This document shows, in pieces, positions 13,409 to 21,570 of a DNA stretch of 41,061 nt. The DNA is from a virus. The notes under the pieces were generated by a model that was given only the letters and a program-made list of their open reading frames with translations, had not been told where the DNA came from and did no database searches. Numbering within the stretch: position 1 is the stretch's first letter; the number at the start of each line of letters is the position of its first letter. The stretch lies in IMG/VR virus record IMGVR_UViG_3300042566_002064, positions 1 to 41,061 of that record. The stretch is one strand, 5' to 3'. The position numbers and the translations under genes were made by a program.

Positions 13409-13770
13409 ATACCGTAGTCCTACCCTGGCCCCCGAAAGAGTTGAGCCCGAACGCGCGCCTGCATCACATGGCGCTGCATCGAGCGAAGAAGGCGTACCGC
13501 ACCGCCTGCTGGTTGCAGGCCCGCAAAGCCGGGATGTCGGCCGCGACCCTGCTGGGGGCCGAAGAAGCCGATGTGCACCTGGTCTTCTACCCGCCGGACA
13601 AGCGCAACCGCGACGCCGACAACATGCTCGCCAGCATGAAGGCCGGGCTCGATGGCCTGGCTGACGCCCTGAAGGTGGATGACAACATTTTCCGGGTGAC
13701 GTTCGACGTGTCGGACGACATCGGCGGCATGGTGAAGGTCTCGGTCCTGCCGAAGAAGGGGGCCGCATGA
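13405..13770 (+). CDS. rusA: RusA-family Holliday-junction resolvase
   Basis: A 121-aa endonuclease. 'PPKELSPNARLHH' matches the RusA N-terminal signature and the acidic active site is visible: Asp70 and Asp72 in NRDADNMLASMKAGLDGLADAL and Asp92/Asp93 in KVDDN, at nearly the same positions as Asp70, Asp72 and Asp91 of E. coli RusA. It resolves four-way junctions from Bet recombination or replication before packaging. The start is ATG 13405, which overlaps the previous stop. Confidence 0.92.
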   Translation: MNTVVLPWPPKELSPNARLHHMALHRAKKAYRTACWLQARKAGMSAATLLGAEEADVHLVFYPPDKRNRDADNMLASMKAGLDGLADALKVDDNIFRVTFDVSDDIGGMVKVSVLPKKGAA

Positions 13771-13970
13771 GCGAGAACACAAAACCAACGACGCCCAGCG
13801 TGGCCGGCCCGAGGACAACCGTGGCGGCAACCGTGCAAAGCGGCAGCCACTACGACGGTCGAGAGCTGCGCCCCTATGCGGGCCGACCTGGTGCAAACGA
13901 CGCGCTCGCTCTGCCCAGCCGGATCGGAAAGCGCCTGCATTACCGGGATGGAAGGGTGGTCCAGCCATGA
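13767..13970 (+). CDS. Small disordered phage protein (67 aa)
   Basis: Coupled to both neighbours by ATGA overlaps. The N-terminal half is Thr/Ser/Pro-rich and likely disordered; the end has ELRPYAGRPGANDALALPSR and IGKRLHYRDG. No domain recognised. Confidence 0.6.
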   Translation: MSENTKPTTPSVAGPRTTVAATVQSGSHYDGRELRPYAGRPGANDALALPSRIGKRLHYRDGRVVQP

Positions 13971-14365
13971 AGAAGAAGCGCAAGCCTGTGGGTGTGCACC
14001 CGTTCGTGAAGCAGGCAGCCCGAGCCAAGTGGAACGCGGAGGCCGTGACCGCCCAGATTCATGCCCTGACCGGTGCCAACCGCGACCGCCTGCTGGCGCA
14101 TGGATCGGTCCTGTTCTCGGTGTCCGCTGCCTGCGCGATGTACCTGGGATGGACTGGTGACGAGCCAGACATGCGGATCGTGCGCGCCAGCGTGAACGCC
14201 CTGGACGATCTGGCCAAGCGCCCGACCATCACCGACATGGACCGGGGTGCACTCATGAGCGGGATGCAGGCAGCGGCGCGAATCATCGAAGTGACGCCGA
14301 TCGAAGCCGTCATCGAGGCCGCCCTGATGTACGACGAGCACAGCCGGGCATGGGGGAAGCCATGA
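13967..14365 (+). CDS. Unknown protein in the position of a late regulator (132 aa)
   Basis: A helical protein that starts with a very basic MKKKRKPVGVHPFVKQAARA, then GANRDRLLAHGSVLFSVSAA, a DMRIVRASVNALDDLAKR helix, and a C-terminal helix. No HTH or zinc motif is convincing. It is the last gene before the terminase, where lambdoid phages keep late regulators such as Q, but I see no sequence likeness. Role is open; a structural-module chaperone is an alternative. Confidence 0.6.
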   Translation: MKKKRKPVGVHPFVKQAARAKWNAEAVTAQIHALTGANRDRLLAHGSVLFSVSAACAMYLGWTGDEPDMRIVRASVNALDDLAKRPTITDMDRGALMSGMQAAARIIEVTPIEAVIEAALMYDEHSRAWGKP

Positions 14366-14949
14366 AGCCATTGACCCCCAAGCAGGAAGCCTTCGCCACG
14401 GGCGTCGCGTCCGGCCTGTCGCAGGCAGAGGCGTACCGCCAGGCATATCCGAAGGCTCAAGCCTGGAAGGATGAGACCGTCTGGTCCAAGGCTTCGACCA
14501 TGGCCAAGGATGAGAAGGTTCAGGCAAGGATTCAGGAGCTTCGAGGTAAAGCGGCCGAAGCCAACGAGGTCACGATCGAGCGGATCGTCGCCGAGGTGGT
14601 GAAGATCGCCTTCGCCAACCAGCGCGACCTGATGACCTGGGGGCCGCAGGGCGTGAAGTTGCGCGCCAGCGACGAGCTGACCGACGAGCAGGCGGCAGCC
14701 GTGCACGAGGTGGCCGAGACGTTCAGCGCGCAGGGCGGAAGCCTGAAGCTCAAGACCCACGACAAGCTGGGTGCGCTGCGCTTCTTGGCCGAGCTGAAGG
14801 GCTTTCTGGTCAAAAAGCAGGAAATTACGGGAGCGAACGGGAAAGACCTTGTGCCCGAGGCTCCGAAGGGCGTGCTGGTCGTGCCTGGCGTGATGTCCGA
14901 GGAAGCCTGGGAAAAGATGATGGCCGAGCGCCAGGAGGGCGGTGCTTGA
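14362..14949 (+). CDS. Terminase small subunit
   Basis: A 195-aa protein of the Terminase_2 type. 'MKPLTPKQEAFATGVASGLS' and 'QAEAYRQAYPKAQAW' form the N-terminal HTH that recognises the packaging site; residues 60-160 hold an oligomerisation core (ITIERIVAEVVKIAFA-like helices, LRFLAELKGFLV), and the C-terminus contacts the large subunit. Start ATG 14362 overlaps the previous stop; another ATG four codons upstream is less likely. Confidence 0.88.
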   Translation: MKPLTPKQEAFATGVASGLSQAEAYRQAYPKAQAWKDETVWSKASTMAKDEKVQARIQELRGKAAEANEVTIERIVAEVVKIAFANQRDLMTWGPQGVKLRASDELTDEQAAAVHEVAETFSAQGGSLKLKTHDKLGALRFLAELKGFLVKKQEITGANGKDLVPEAPKGVLVVPGVMSEEAWEKMMAERQEGGA

Positions 14950-16331
14950 TGGCGCGCTGGGCTCCGCTGCCTGGTGCGCAGTTCCAGTTCCTGACGTGTC
15001 CGACCTTCGAGGCCCTGATGCACGGCACGCGCGGCGGCGGCAAGACCGACACGCTGCTGATGTCCTTTGCCATGCACACGGGCAAGGGCTATGGCCAGCA
15101 CTGGCGGGGCGTCCTGTTTCGCCTGACCTACCCGCAGCTCGCGGACGTGGTGGCCAAGTCCCGCCGATGGTTCACCCAGTTCTTCCCCGAAGCGAAGTTC
15201 AACAAGGCCGAGCACTACTGGGAGTGGCCCACGGGCGAAATGCTGTTCTTCCGCTACGGCGCGAGCGAGGACGATTACTGGAACTACCACGGCCACGAGT
15301 ACCCCTGGCTCGGGTTTGAAGAGCTGACCAACTGGCGCGACCTGAGCTTCTACGAGGCCATGCACTCGACCTGCCGGTCATCCTTTCCCGGCATGCCCCG
15401 CATGGTGCGCGCGACCTGCAACCCATTCGGCAAGGGGCACGGCGCGGTCAAGGAGCGCTTTCGCCTGGGTGAGGGTGGCGTGCCATCCGGCCAGGTCATC
15501 CGCAACGAGGGCGAGAAGCCGCGCGTCGCCATCCGCTCCAGCATCTTCGAGAACAAGGTCCTGCTGGCCAACGACCCGGACTACCTGGCCACGCTCCAGG
15601 CCCTGAAAGACCCGAACCGGCGCAAGGCATGGCTCGATGGCGACTGGGACATCCATGTCGGCAGCTTCCTGGAGGGCGTCTGGGATGTGAAGCGCCACGT
15701 CGTGGAGCCTTTCCCGATCCCGGCGAGCTGGAAGGTCTGGAAGTCCATGGACTGGGGCTATGCCCGCCCGTATGCCTGCTACTGGATGGCTATGGACCCG
15801 GACGGCGTGCACTACATCTGGCGCGAGCTGTACGGCATCGGCGAGAAGCCCAACGAGGGTAGCCGCGAGGATGCCGCGAAGGTGGCCAGGAAGATCAGGG
15901 CCATTGAGGAACACGACGAGCGCCTGGGTTACGAGTACCGCCTGAACCTGGCGGACCCGGCCATCTTCTCCAAGATCGGCGCGGACCGCTCGATCGGCCA
16001 GATTTTCCGCGAGGGCGGGGTGAAGTGGATGGAGGCCTGGAACGCCAAGGGCTCACGGGTCAACGGCGCGCAGGAAATCATCCGCCTGCTGTCAGAGGAC
16101 CGGCTGAAGGTGTTTTCGAGCTGCAAGCACTGGCTGCGCACGGTTCCGGCCCTGCCGCCATCGGACGACAACCCGGAGGACGTGGACACCGATGCCGAGG
16201 ACCACGCCTGGGATGCCACGCGTTACGGCGTCATGCGCCGCCGCCGCTCTCCGGACGAGGAACAAATATCCGCCGACCTGGATGAGCCGACCAAAAAATA
16301 CGACGACGACACGTACCGAATGAGGGTCTGA
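14949..16331 (+). CDS. Terminase large subunit
   Basis: A 460-aa packaging motor. The P-loop is HGTRGGGKTDTLL (residues 25-37), the Walker B-like segment is GFEELTNW (about 123-130), and the C-terminal RNase H-like nuclease begins with SMDWGYARPYACYWMAMD (Asp in SMDWG). It cuts and translocates DNA with the small subunit and portal. ATG 14949 overlaps the previous stop by one base (TGATG); a TTG one codon upstream is less likely. Length and motifs are normal. Confidence 0.95.
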   Translation: MARWAPLPGAQFQFLTCPTFEALMHGTRGGGKTDTLLMSFAMHTGKGYGQHWRGVLFRLTYPQLADVVAKSRRWFTQFFPEAKFNKAEHYWEWPTGEMLFFRYGASEDDYWNYHGHEYPWLGFEELTNWRDLSFYEAMHSTCRSSFPGMPRMVRATCNPFGKGHGAVKERFRLGEGGVPSGQVIRNEGEKPRVAIRSSIFENKVLLANDPDYLATLQALKDPNRRKAWLDGDWDIHVGSFLEGVWDVKRHVVEPFPIPASWKVWKSMDWGYARPYACYWMAMDPDGVHYIWRELYGIGEKPNEGSREDAAKVARKIRAIEEHDERLGYEYRLNLADPAIFSKIGADRSIGQIFREGGVKWMEAWNAKGSRVNGAQEIIRLLSEDRLKVFSSCKHWLRTVPALPPSDDNPEDVDTDAEDHAWDATRYGVMRRRRSPDEEQISADLDEPTKKYDDDTYRMRV

Positions 16332-16333
16332 CG

Positions 16334-18223
16334 ATGCCAATGGAAAACGACAAAACCGCCGCCGACGGCTCGCGCGATACCCCCCAGCCTGACGAGCTGG
16401 CGCGCAAGTGGAACAAGCGAATCTCCAACGCACGCGCGTACTGGGACAAGTTCCACAAGCGGGTGCGCCACAACCGCGCCGAGGTCGCCGGCTTCAACTG
16501 GCAGGCTGACCCCAAGGCCAAGGACTTCTACAAGCACCGGGCCAACCTGATCCACGGCACGATCACCGCGATCCTGCCCAGCATCTACGCCCGCAACCCG
16601 GAAATCAGCGCGACCCCGCTGTACCGCGCGGACAACCTCAAGCTGTTCTGCAAGACCATCGAGACGGTCACGAACCGCTGCCTGGAGCGTGCGCGACTGA
16701 AGGACCGGGCCAAGGCGACCGTGCGCAGCTCGCTCACGTCGTCCTTTGGCATCGTCAAGGTCATGTACCAGCGCGACATCCAGAACGACCCGATCGTCCT
16801 GGCGCGCATCAACGACACGCAGGACAACATCGCCGAGGCCGAGCGCCTGATGGCCGACATCGACGATCCCGACCAGCGCCAGGCGCAGGAAGCGAACATC
16901 GAAGAGCTGCGCCAGCTCATGACGGCGCTCAAGGAGCAGGTCGAAGTCGTCGCGGCCGAGGGTCTGGTCATCGACCGCGTGCTGACCGACAACCTGCTGA
17001 TCGACCCGTCGGTGTGCGAGTTCTTCGACTACCGGGATGCGGACTGGCTGTGCCAGATCATCCCCATGAAGAAGTCCACCGCCGAGGCGACCTATGGCAT
17101 GAAGCTGACCAACGCCAAGGCGTACCAGGACAACCAGCAGATGCCCAAGAAGGATGGGCGGCTGGCCAGTGGCGCGGCGATGCTGGACGAGGACAAGCAG
17201 ATCGCCATCCTCGAAATCTGGGACAAGAACACCCAGCGCGTCTACACGATGGCCGAGGGCTGCGACTTCTGGCTGCGCGAGCCGTATTCCCCGCGCAAGG
17301 CCGGTGAACGCTGGTACCCGTTCTTCCTGCTTCCGTACCAGGTGGTGGATGGCCAGTTCGTGGCCCCGAGCCTGGTGGACCTGACCTACATTCTCCAGGA
17401 CGAGCACAACCAGGCCCGCGACCGCTTCAACGAGCACCGCGACCTGTGCCTGCCCGGCTGGGTGGCGTCCGGCGAGGTGAGCGAGAAGAGCATCAAGCGC
17501 TTCAAGGACAGTGAGCTTGGCGAAATCACGATCGTGGACACCGAGGGCAAGCCGCTGTCGCAGGTCATCATGCCGCGCGAGCACCCGGCCATTGACCCGG
17601 TGGTGTACGACACCAGCGCCGTGCGCTACGACTGGGAGCAGGTCACGGGCTTGCAGGATGCGGCGCGCTCTACGGTGGTCAAGCCCAAGACCGCGACCGA
17701 GGCCTCGATCATGCAGCAGTCGCTGTCGGGTCGGACCAGTGAGTTCCGCGATCAGGTCGAGGACTGGCTTCAGGAGATTGCTCAGTACGCGGCCCAGATT
17801 CTCTTGCAGGAGCTGACCCCCGCGCAGGTCGAGCGGATGATGGGTCCGCCGGAGCCGCAGACGATCAACACGGGCGGTGTGCCCATGGTGGTCGAGGTCA
17901 AGCCCTACGACTGGCCGCAGCTCTCGCGCGATCAGGTCTTCGAGATGGTCGAGATGCGGATTCGCGCCGGTACCACGGGCGCACCCGACAAGCTCGAAGA
18001 GCAGGAAAACTGGGGCAAGGTCCTGCCGGTCATTCAGAACCTGGTCATGGGGATCATGCAGGCCCGCGCCACTGGCCAGGATGCCGAACCCCTTATCAAC
18101 CTGCTGCGCGAAACCATCAAGCGCTTCGACGAGCGCCTGGATGTCGAGCAGTTCATCCCCAAGGCTCCCGCCATGCCAGCCCCGGCCATGCCGCCGGGCC
18201 TGCCTGCCGGTCTGCCCGCATAA
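16334..18223 (+). CDS. Portal protein (podovirus type)
   Basis: A 629-aa portal. The N-terminal part has GFNWQADPKAKDFYKHRA and NLIHGTITAILPSIYARNP, a region that contacts the capsid vertex; a long helical stem around 160-210 has acidic and Gln residues; the middle holds LQDEHNQARDRFNEHRD, and the C-terminus ends in a Pro/Ala-rich tail (PAMPAPAMPPGLP). Position directly after the terminase and size match podovirus portals. It starts two bases after the terminase stop. Confidence 0.88.
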   Translation: MPMENDKTAADGSRDTPQPDELARKWNKRISNARAYWDKFHKRVRHNRAEVAGFNWQADPKAKDFYKHRANLIHGTITAILPSIYARNPEISATPLYRADNLKLFCKTIETVTNRCLERARLKDRAKATVRSSLTSSFGIVKVMYQRDIQNDPIVLARINDTQDNIAEAERLMADIDDPDQRQAQEANIEELRQLMTALKEQVEVVAAEGLVIDRVLTDNLLIDPSVCEFFDYRDADWLCQIIPMKKSTAEATYGMKLTNAKAYQDNQQMPKKDGRLASGAAMLDEDKQIAILEIWDKNTQRVYTMAEGCDFWLREPYSPRKAGERWYPFFLLPYQVVDGQFVAPSLVDLTYILQDEHNQARDRFNEHRDLCLPGWVASGEVSEKSIKRFKDSELGEITIVDTEGKPLSQVIMPREHPAIDPVVYDTSAVRYDWEQVTGLQDAARSTVVKPKTATEASIMQQSLSGRTSEFRDQVEDWLQEIAQYAAQILLQELTPAQVERMMGPPEPQTINTGGVPMVVEVKPYDWPQLSRDQVFEMVEMRIRAGTTGAPDKLEEQENWGKVLPVIQNLVMGIMQARATGQDAEPLINLLRETIKRFDERLDVEQFIPKAPAMPAPAMPPGLPAGLPA

Positions 18224-18253
18224 GTTCCCCAACCACTCCAAAGGAAATCCACC

Positions 18254-19414
18254 ATGCCACTCTGGAAGCAACGCATGTTCGCCCGCCTGATGAAGCCCGC
18301 CGACGACGCGGGCGGCGATCTGGGCGGCGGCGCATCGGGCGAACCGTCCACCGACTCCGGTACCGATGACGCTGGCACGCCGGCCGGCGACGATGACGCC
18401 GGTACCGGTGCCGATCCGCAGGCCAGCGCCAGCGAGGAACCCGCAGGCGACACGAGCACCGAGGACCTGCCGACCGACAAACCGCAGTCCGCGAAGATGC
18501 TGGCGCTGCTCGATGAGCTGTCCGGCGACAAGCCTGCCGATACACCGGCCGACAAGCCCGCCGACGCGCCCAAGGCCGACGACAAGCCCGCAGGCGAGGC
18601 CGCTGGCGACAAGCCGGCCGCCGATGGGACACAACCCAAGACCGCCGAGCAGGAGGAAGCCGAGCTTCTGGAGGGTGTGAAGTCCGAGCGCGGCAAGGAG
18701 CGTATCCGCCAGGTGTTCGCCGAACGCAAGCAGCTCGAAGCCGACATCACCGAGTTCCGTGACCTGGTGAAGTCCACCGGCATGTCCGCGCAGGAATTTG
18801 CGCAGACGCTGGAGTTCGGCCGCCTGGTCAGTTCCAACGACGAGAAGAACATCCGCGTTGCCCTGGAAATGATTGAGGGCCAGCGCGCGGCTCTGTACCA
18901 GAAGCTGGGCATAGAAGCGCCAGGCGTCGATCTACTGGCCGGTCATGACGACCTGAAGGCCGCTGTCGAGAACATGGAAATCACGCGCGACAAGGCCCTG
19001 GAGCTGGCCAAGCTGCGCAAGACCCAGGCCGACCTGACCCAGCGCCAGCAAGCCGAGACGGAGCGTGCACAGAGCCAGGAGCAGTACCGCCAGACCGTGC
19101 AGTCGGCCGCGAGTGCGATGGAAGCCTACCTGACCACCCGTGCCAAGGAAGCCGACCATCCCGCACGCCTGAAGATCATCGGCGAGCACTTCCAGAACCC
19201 GGCCAACCTCCAGCGCTTCGTGCAGACCTTCGAGCCCAAGCAATGGACCGCCGCGCTCCAGATGATGTACGACGGCATCGTGGTCCCCAAGGCCTCGCCG
19301 AGCGCGCAGCCACAGCCGCTGCGCTCGCGCCCCGCGCAACTGGGCACGCCGGCCGCGCAGGGTAATTCGCCGATGGACCGCTTGGCCCAGCACTTGGACA
19401 ACCTGGGCATCTGA
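18254..19414 (+). CDS. Scaffolding protein
   Basis: A 386-aa protein with a long acidic, Asp/Ala/Pro-rich low-complexity N-terminal half (about 15-130), then an all-helical coiled-coil region (RIRQVFAERKQLEADITEFR, KLRKTQADLTQRQQAETERA) and a short C-terminal arm with DRLAQHLDNLGI. This is the usual build of phage scaffolds, which guide capsid assembly and leave. It is placed between portal and capsid. A ribosome site AAAGGAAA precedes the ATG. Confidence 0.8.
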   Translation: MPLWKQRMFARLMKPADDAGGDLGGGASGEPSTDSGTDDAGTPAGDDDAGTGADPQASASEEPAGDTSTEDLPTDKPQSAKMLALLDELSGDKPADTPADKPADAPKADDKPAGEAAGDKPAADGTQPKTAEQEEAELLEGVKSERGKERIRQVFAERKQLEADITEFRDLVKSTGMSAQEFAQTLEFGRLVSSNDEKNIRVALEMIEGQRAALYQKLGIEAPGVDLLAGHDDLKAAVENMEITRDKALELAKLRKTQADLTQRQQAETERAQSQEQYRQTVQSAASAMEAYLTTRAKEADHPARLKIIGEHFQNPANLQRFVQTFEPKQWTAALQMMYDGIVVPKASPSAQPQPLRSRPAQLGTPAAQGNSPMDRLAQHLDNLGI

Positions 19415-19439
19415 CCCGCATCACGAAAGGAGGCCAGGC

Positions 19440-19811
19440 ATGGCCATGAAAGACCTGAAGATCACCAAGAAGGAAGCCAAGGCCAAGAGCGAAAGCATGG
19501 TCATCGGCTCGTCCGACCAGGAGCGCTACCCCTATGGCCTGCGCCTGGACCTGAACAACGACACCCTGGAGAAGCTGGGCATGAAAGCGCTGCCGGCCGT
19601 GGGCACGGTCCTCATGTTCGAGGCCAAGGCCAAGGTAGTCGGCTCGCGCCAGTCCGCGACCGAGGGCTCTGAGAACCGCAGCGTCGAGCTTCAAATCACG
19701 CACATCGACCTGGAAGAGGGCGAGACCGACGAAGAGGTCAATGAAGGCGAGCTGACGCGGGGCCAGGCCGGCGCGATGAGCAAAGTCGCGCAGAAGATGC
19801 GCGGCATGTGA
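19440..19811 (+). CDS. Capsid staple/decoration-like protein
   Basis: A 123-aa protein with very strong ribosome site AAAGGAGG, implying high expression. 'YPYGLRLDLNNDTLEKLGM' and a beta strand series through VGTVLMFEAKAKVVG are characteristic of the small 'capsid staple' proteins that sit beside the major capsid gene in podoviruses. The C-terminus is acidic. Function as a head decoration is inferred from place and pattern. Confidence 0.65.
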   Translation: MAMKDLKITKKEAKAKSESMVIGSSDQERYPYGLRLDLNNDTLEKLGMKALPAVGTVLMFEAKAKVVGSRQSATEGSENRSVELQITHIDLEEGETDEEVNEGELTRGQAGAMSKVAQKMRGM

Positions 19812-20116
19812 ACAAAAATCCGGCGGGGGCTTGACGGGGCCACAAAATCCTCTCTGCCAGTTCCGCATCTTTGTGCTGACCGGTCTGCAATGAGCGTAAG
19901 CGGGGATCGCCTCCCGCAGCGGATCAGCCAGTACCTCGATGCGGTACACGCCGAATTAGTCGCTGCACCGGTGGGGTCGCGTCCACCAGGACCAAGTGCA
20001 CCAGATCAAGCCGTACCCGAGTCGCGCCGGGAATCTGATGCACTGAACGCACGGGAAGGGTCTGCCGTGGACGGTGTGGAAGGTGTTTCTCAAACCTTTC
20101 ATTTCGGAGCAGCGAC
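19812..20116. other. Gene-free stretch upstream of the capsid gene, structured
   Basis: This 305-base stretch has no credible gene: the rightward frame through it (19890-20222) runs 106 bases into the capsid gene out of frame, and no ribosome site fits. It holds several short hairpins: GCGGG/CCCGC (19900-19917), GTACC/GGTAC (19931-19947), and a nested GCAC/GTGC around GGTGG/CCACC (19965-19999), and AAGGT/ACCTT (20080-20098). Such density suggests a structured RNA in the late mRNA. I name no RNA family. Confidence 0.45.
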
Positions 20117-21163
20117 ATGCCCATTTCCAATCAAGACTTGCAGGAGTTGGCCAAGGTTTCCTTGGACGAGTACCTGCGCAACATGCCCGTGGACCAGATC
20201 GCCACGGAGCGACCCCTTCTGAAGAAGCTCATGGAAGGCCGCAAGACCTTCCTGGGTGCCAAGCAGAACGTCGTCGAGAACGTCCGCAAGACCTACGGCA
20301 GCAACTTCGCCTGGGCCTACGGCGAAGAGGCGGTGTCCTTCAACAAGCGCAACACCACTGAGCAGGCCGCCTTCCCCTGGCGTCGTGCCGTCGATGGCCT
20401 GTACATCGACTATGACCGCCTCTTCGGTGCCGGTATCAAGGTGCGCGAAGGCGATCGCGGCGCGTTCAAGCTGGAGCAGAACGAGAAGGTCCAACTGCTG
20501 AACCTGCTGGACGAGCAGATGGAATCCCTGCGCGAAGGCTTCATGCAGAAGCTGGACCTGGAGCTGCACCGCGACGGCACGCAAGACGCCGACGCGATCG
20601 GCGGCCTGGACACGCTGGTCTCCACCGCTCCCGCCACTGGCGTCGTGGGTGGCCTGGACGGCGCGACCGCGACCTACTGGCGCAACCATGCCGCGACCGG
20701 CATCCAGACCGGCACGGTGGGCACGCTGGCGCAGGCCATGGAGACCGGCTGGCGTCGTTGCATCAAGAACGGCGGCAGCCCCAACTTCATTCTGGCCGGT
20801 GGCAAGTTCATCGACGCATACCGCAAGGAAATCGTCGTCACGAACAACGCCAACGCTGGCGAGGTGAAGCGCCTGGACGCTGGCGTCGGCAACGGCGTGA
20901 ACACCGGCCTGTACTTCAAGGGCGTGGAAATCATCTGGGACCCGCAGTTCGAGGAACTCGATGCCCTGACCACGCCGACCGTGCAATGGGAGAAGCGCTG
21001 CTACTTCCTGAACACCAAGCACATGAAGTACCGCGATGACGACATGGACATCGTGACCCCCATCCGCCCGCACGACGTGCTGGCCATGTACGCGATGGTC
21101 AACCTCCGCTGCGCGCTGTCTACCAACCGCCGCAACGCGCAGGCTGTCCTCGCCATCGCCTGA
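20117..21163 (+). CDS. Major capsid protein
   Basis: A 348-aa HK97-fold-like protein with the usual order: an N-terminal arm (MPISNQDLQELAKVS), an extended loop region (AWAYGEEAVSFNKRNTTEQA), a spine helix (EQMESLREGFMQKLDLELHR), a P-domain and A-domain with loop GGSPNFILAGGKFIDA, and a hydrophobic strand-rich C-terminus. CGGAG precedes the ATG. Location after scaffold and decoration genes supports the role. A strong terminator follows. Confidence 0.9.
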   Translation: MPISNQDLQELAKVSLDEYLRNMPVDQIATERPLLKKLMEGRKTFLGAKQNVVENVRKTYGSNFAWAYGEEAVSFNKRNTTEQAAFPWRRAVDGLYIDYDRLFGAGIKVREGDRGAFKLEQNEKVQLLNLLDEQMESLREGFMQKLDLELHRDGTQDADAIGGLDTLVSTAPATGVVGGLDGATATYWRNHAATGIQTGTVGTLAQAMETGWRRCIKNGGSPNFILAGGKFIDAYRKEIVVTNNANAGEVKRLDAGVGNGVNTGLYFKGVEIIWDPQFEELDALTTPTVQWEKRCYFLNTKHMKYRDDDMDIVTPIRPHDVLAMYAMVNLRCALSTNRRNAQAVLAIA

Positions 21164-21177
21164 TCGGCGATGCCAAC

Positions 21178-21210
21178 GCCCCGACCGGCTCACCCCGGTC
21201 GGGGCTTCTT
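21178..21210 (+). terminator. Strong hairpin after the capsid gene
   Basis: GCCCCGACCGG and CCGGTCGGGGC form a perfect 11-bp stem around a 6-base loop, followed by TTCTTC. The U-tract is weak, so it may terminate only part of transcription and leave more mRNA for capsid than for the genes after it, or protect the capsid mRNA 3' end. Confidence 0.75.
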
Positions 21211-21234
21211 CAAACCAGAGAACGCGAGGAAGCC

Positions 21235-21549
21235 ATGAGCAAGACCAATGTCCCCCTGTTGAACGTCACGATCCGCCGAGACGCCAACACCATCACCCCC
21301 GTCACCGTGCCGCCCTACGAGCTGTCGCTTCTGCGCCAGATGTTCGGCAAGGAAAACGTCACCGAAGGCGATCAAGCCGGCGTCATCGAAGTGGACGCAT
21401 CGACCGAGCACGAGCGCCTGAGCGCCAAGTACGGCGCGGCCAAGGTCTCCAAGGTCTACGGCGACGACGAAGGCGAGCGCCTGAAGGAGCTGGTCGAGAA
21501 GGCCGCCGTGAAGGTCAAAGCCGAGAAGACCGAAAAGGTCGAGAAGTAA
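21235..21549 (+). CDS. Small head/tail protein of unknown function (104 aa)
   Basis: A small protein beginning MSKTNVPLLNVTIRRDANTI, with a compact beta/alpha core (VTVPPYELSLLRQMFGKENV) and a C-terminal charged coiled coil (KAAVKVKAEKTEKVEK). It lies between the capsid terminator and the fibre cassette, with GCGAGGAAGCC as ribosome site. It may be a small head or connector protein; no domain name is supported. Confidence 0.65.
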   Translation: MSKTNVPLLNVTIRRDANTITPVTVPPYELSLLRQMFGKENVTEGDQAGVIEVDASTEHERLSAKYGAAKVSKVYGDDEGERLKELVEKAAVKVKAEKTEKVEK

Positions 21550-21570
21550 TCCCCGGCAGGAGAAGCAAAG

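Noticed and set aside
16223-18634. 803-codon leftward open frame opposite the portal gene
   Set aside because: It is the antisense of a clear portal gene with strong GC3 bias; such shadows are common in GC-rich DNA, and no domain or ribosome site is visible.
19831-19860. TTGACG followed by AT-rich bases as a late promoter before the capsid gene
   Set aside because: No -10 box at 16-18 bases; the AAAATC stretch is too close.
19890-20222. Possible 110-aa gene ahead of the capsid
   Set aside because: Runs 106 bases into the capsid gene in another frame, lacks a ribosome site, and its translation has no recognisable features.
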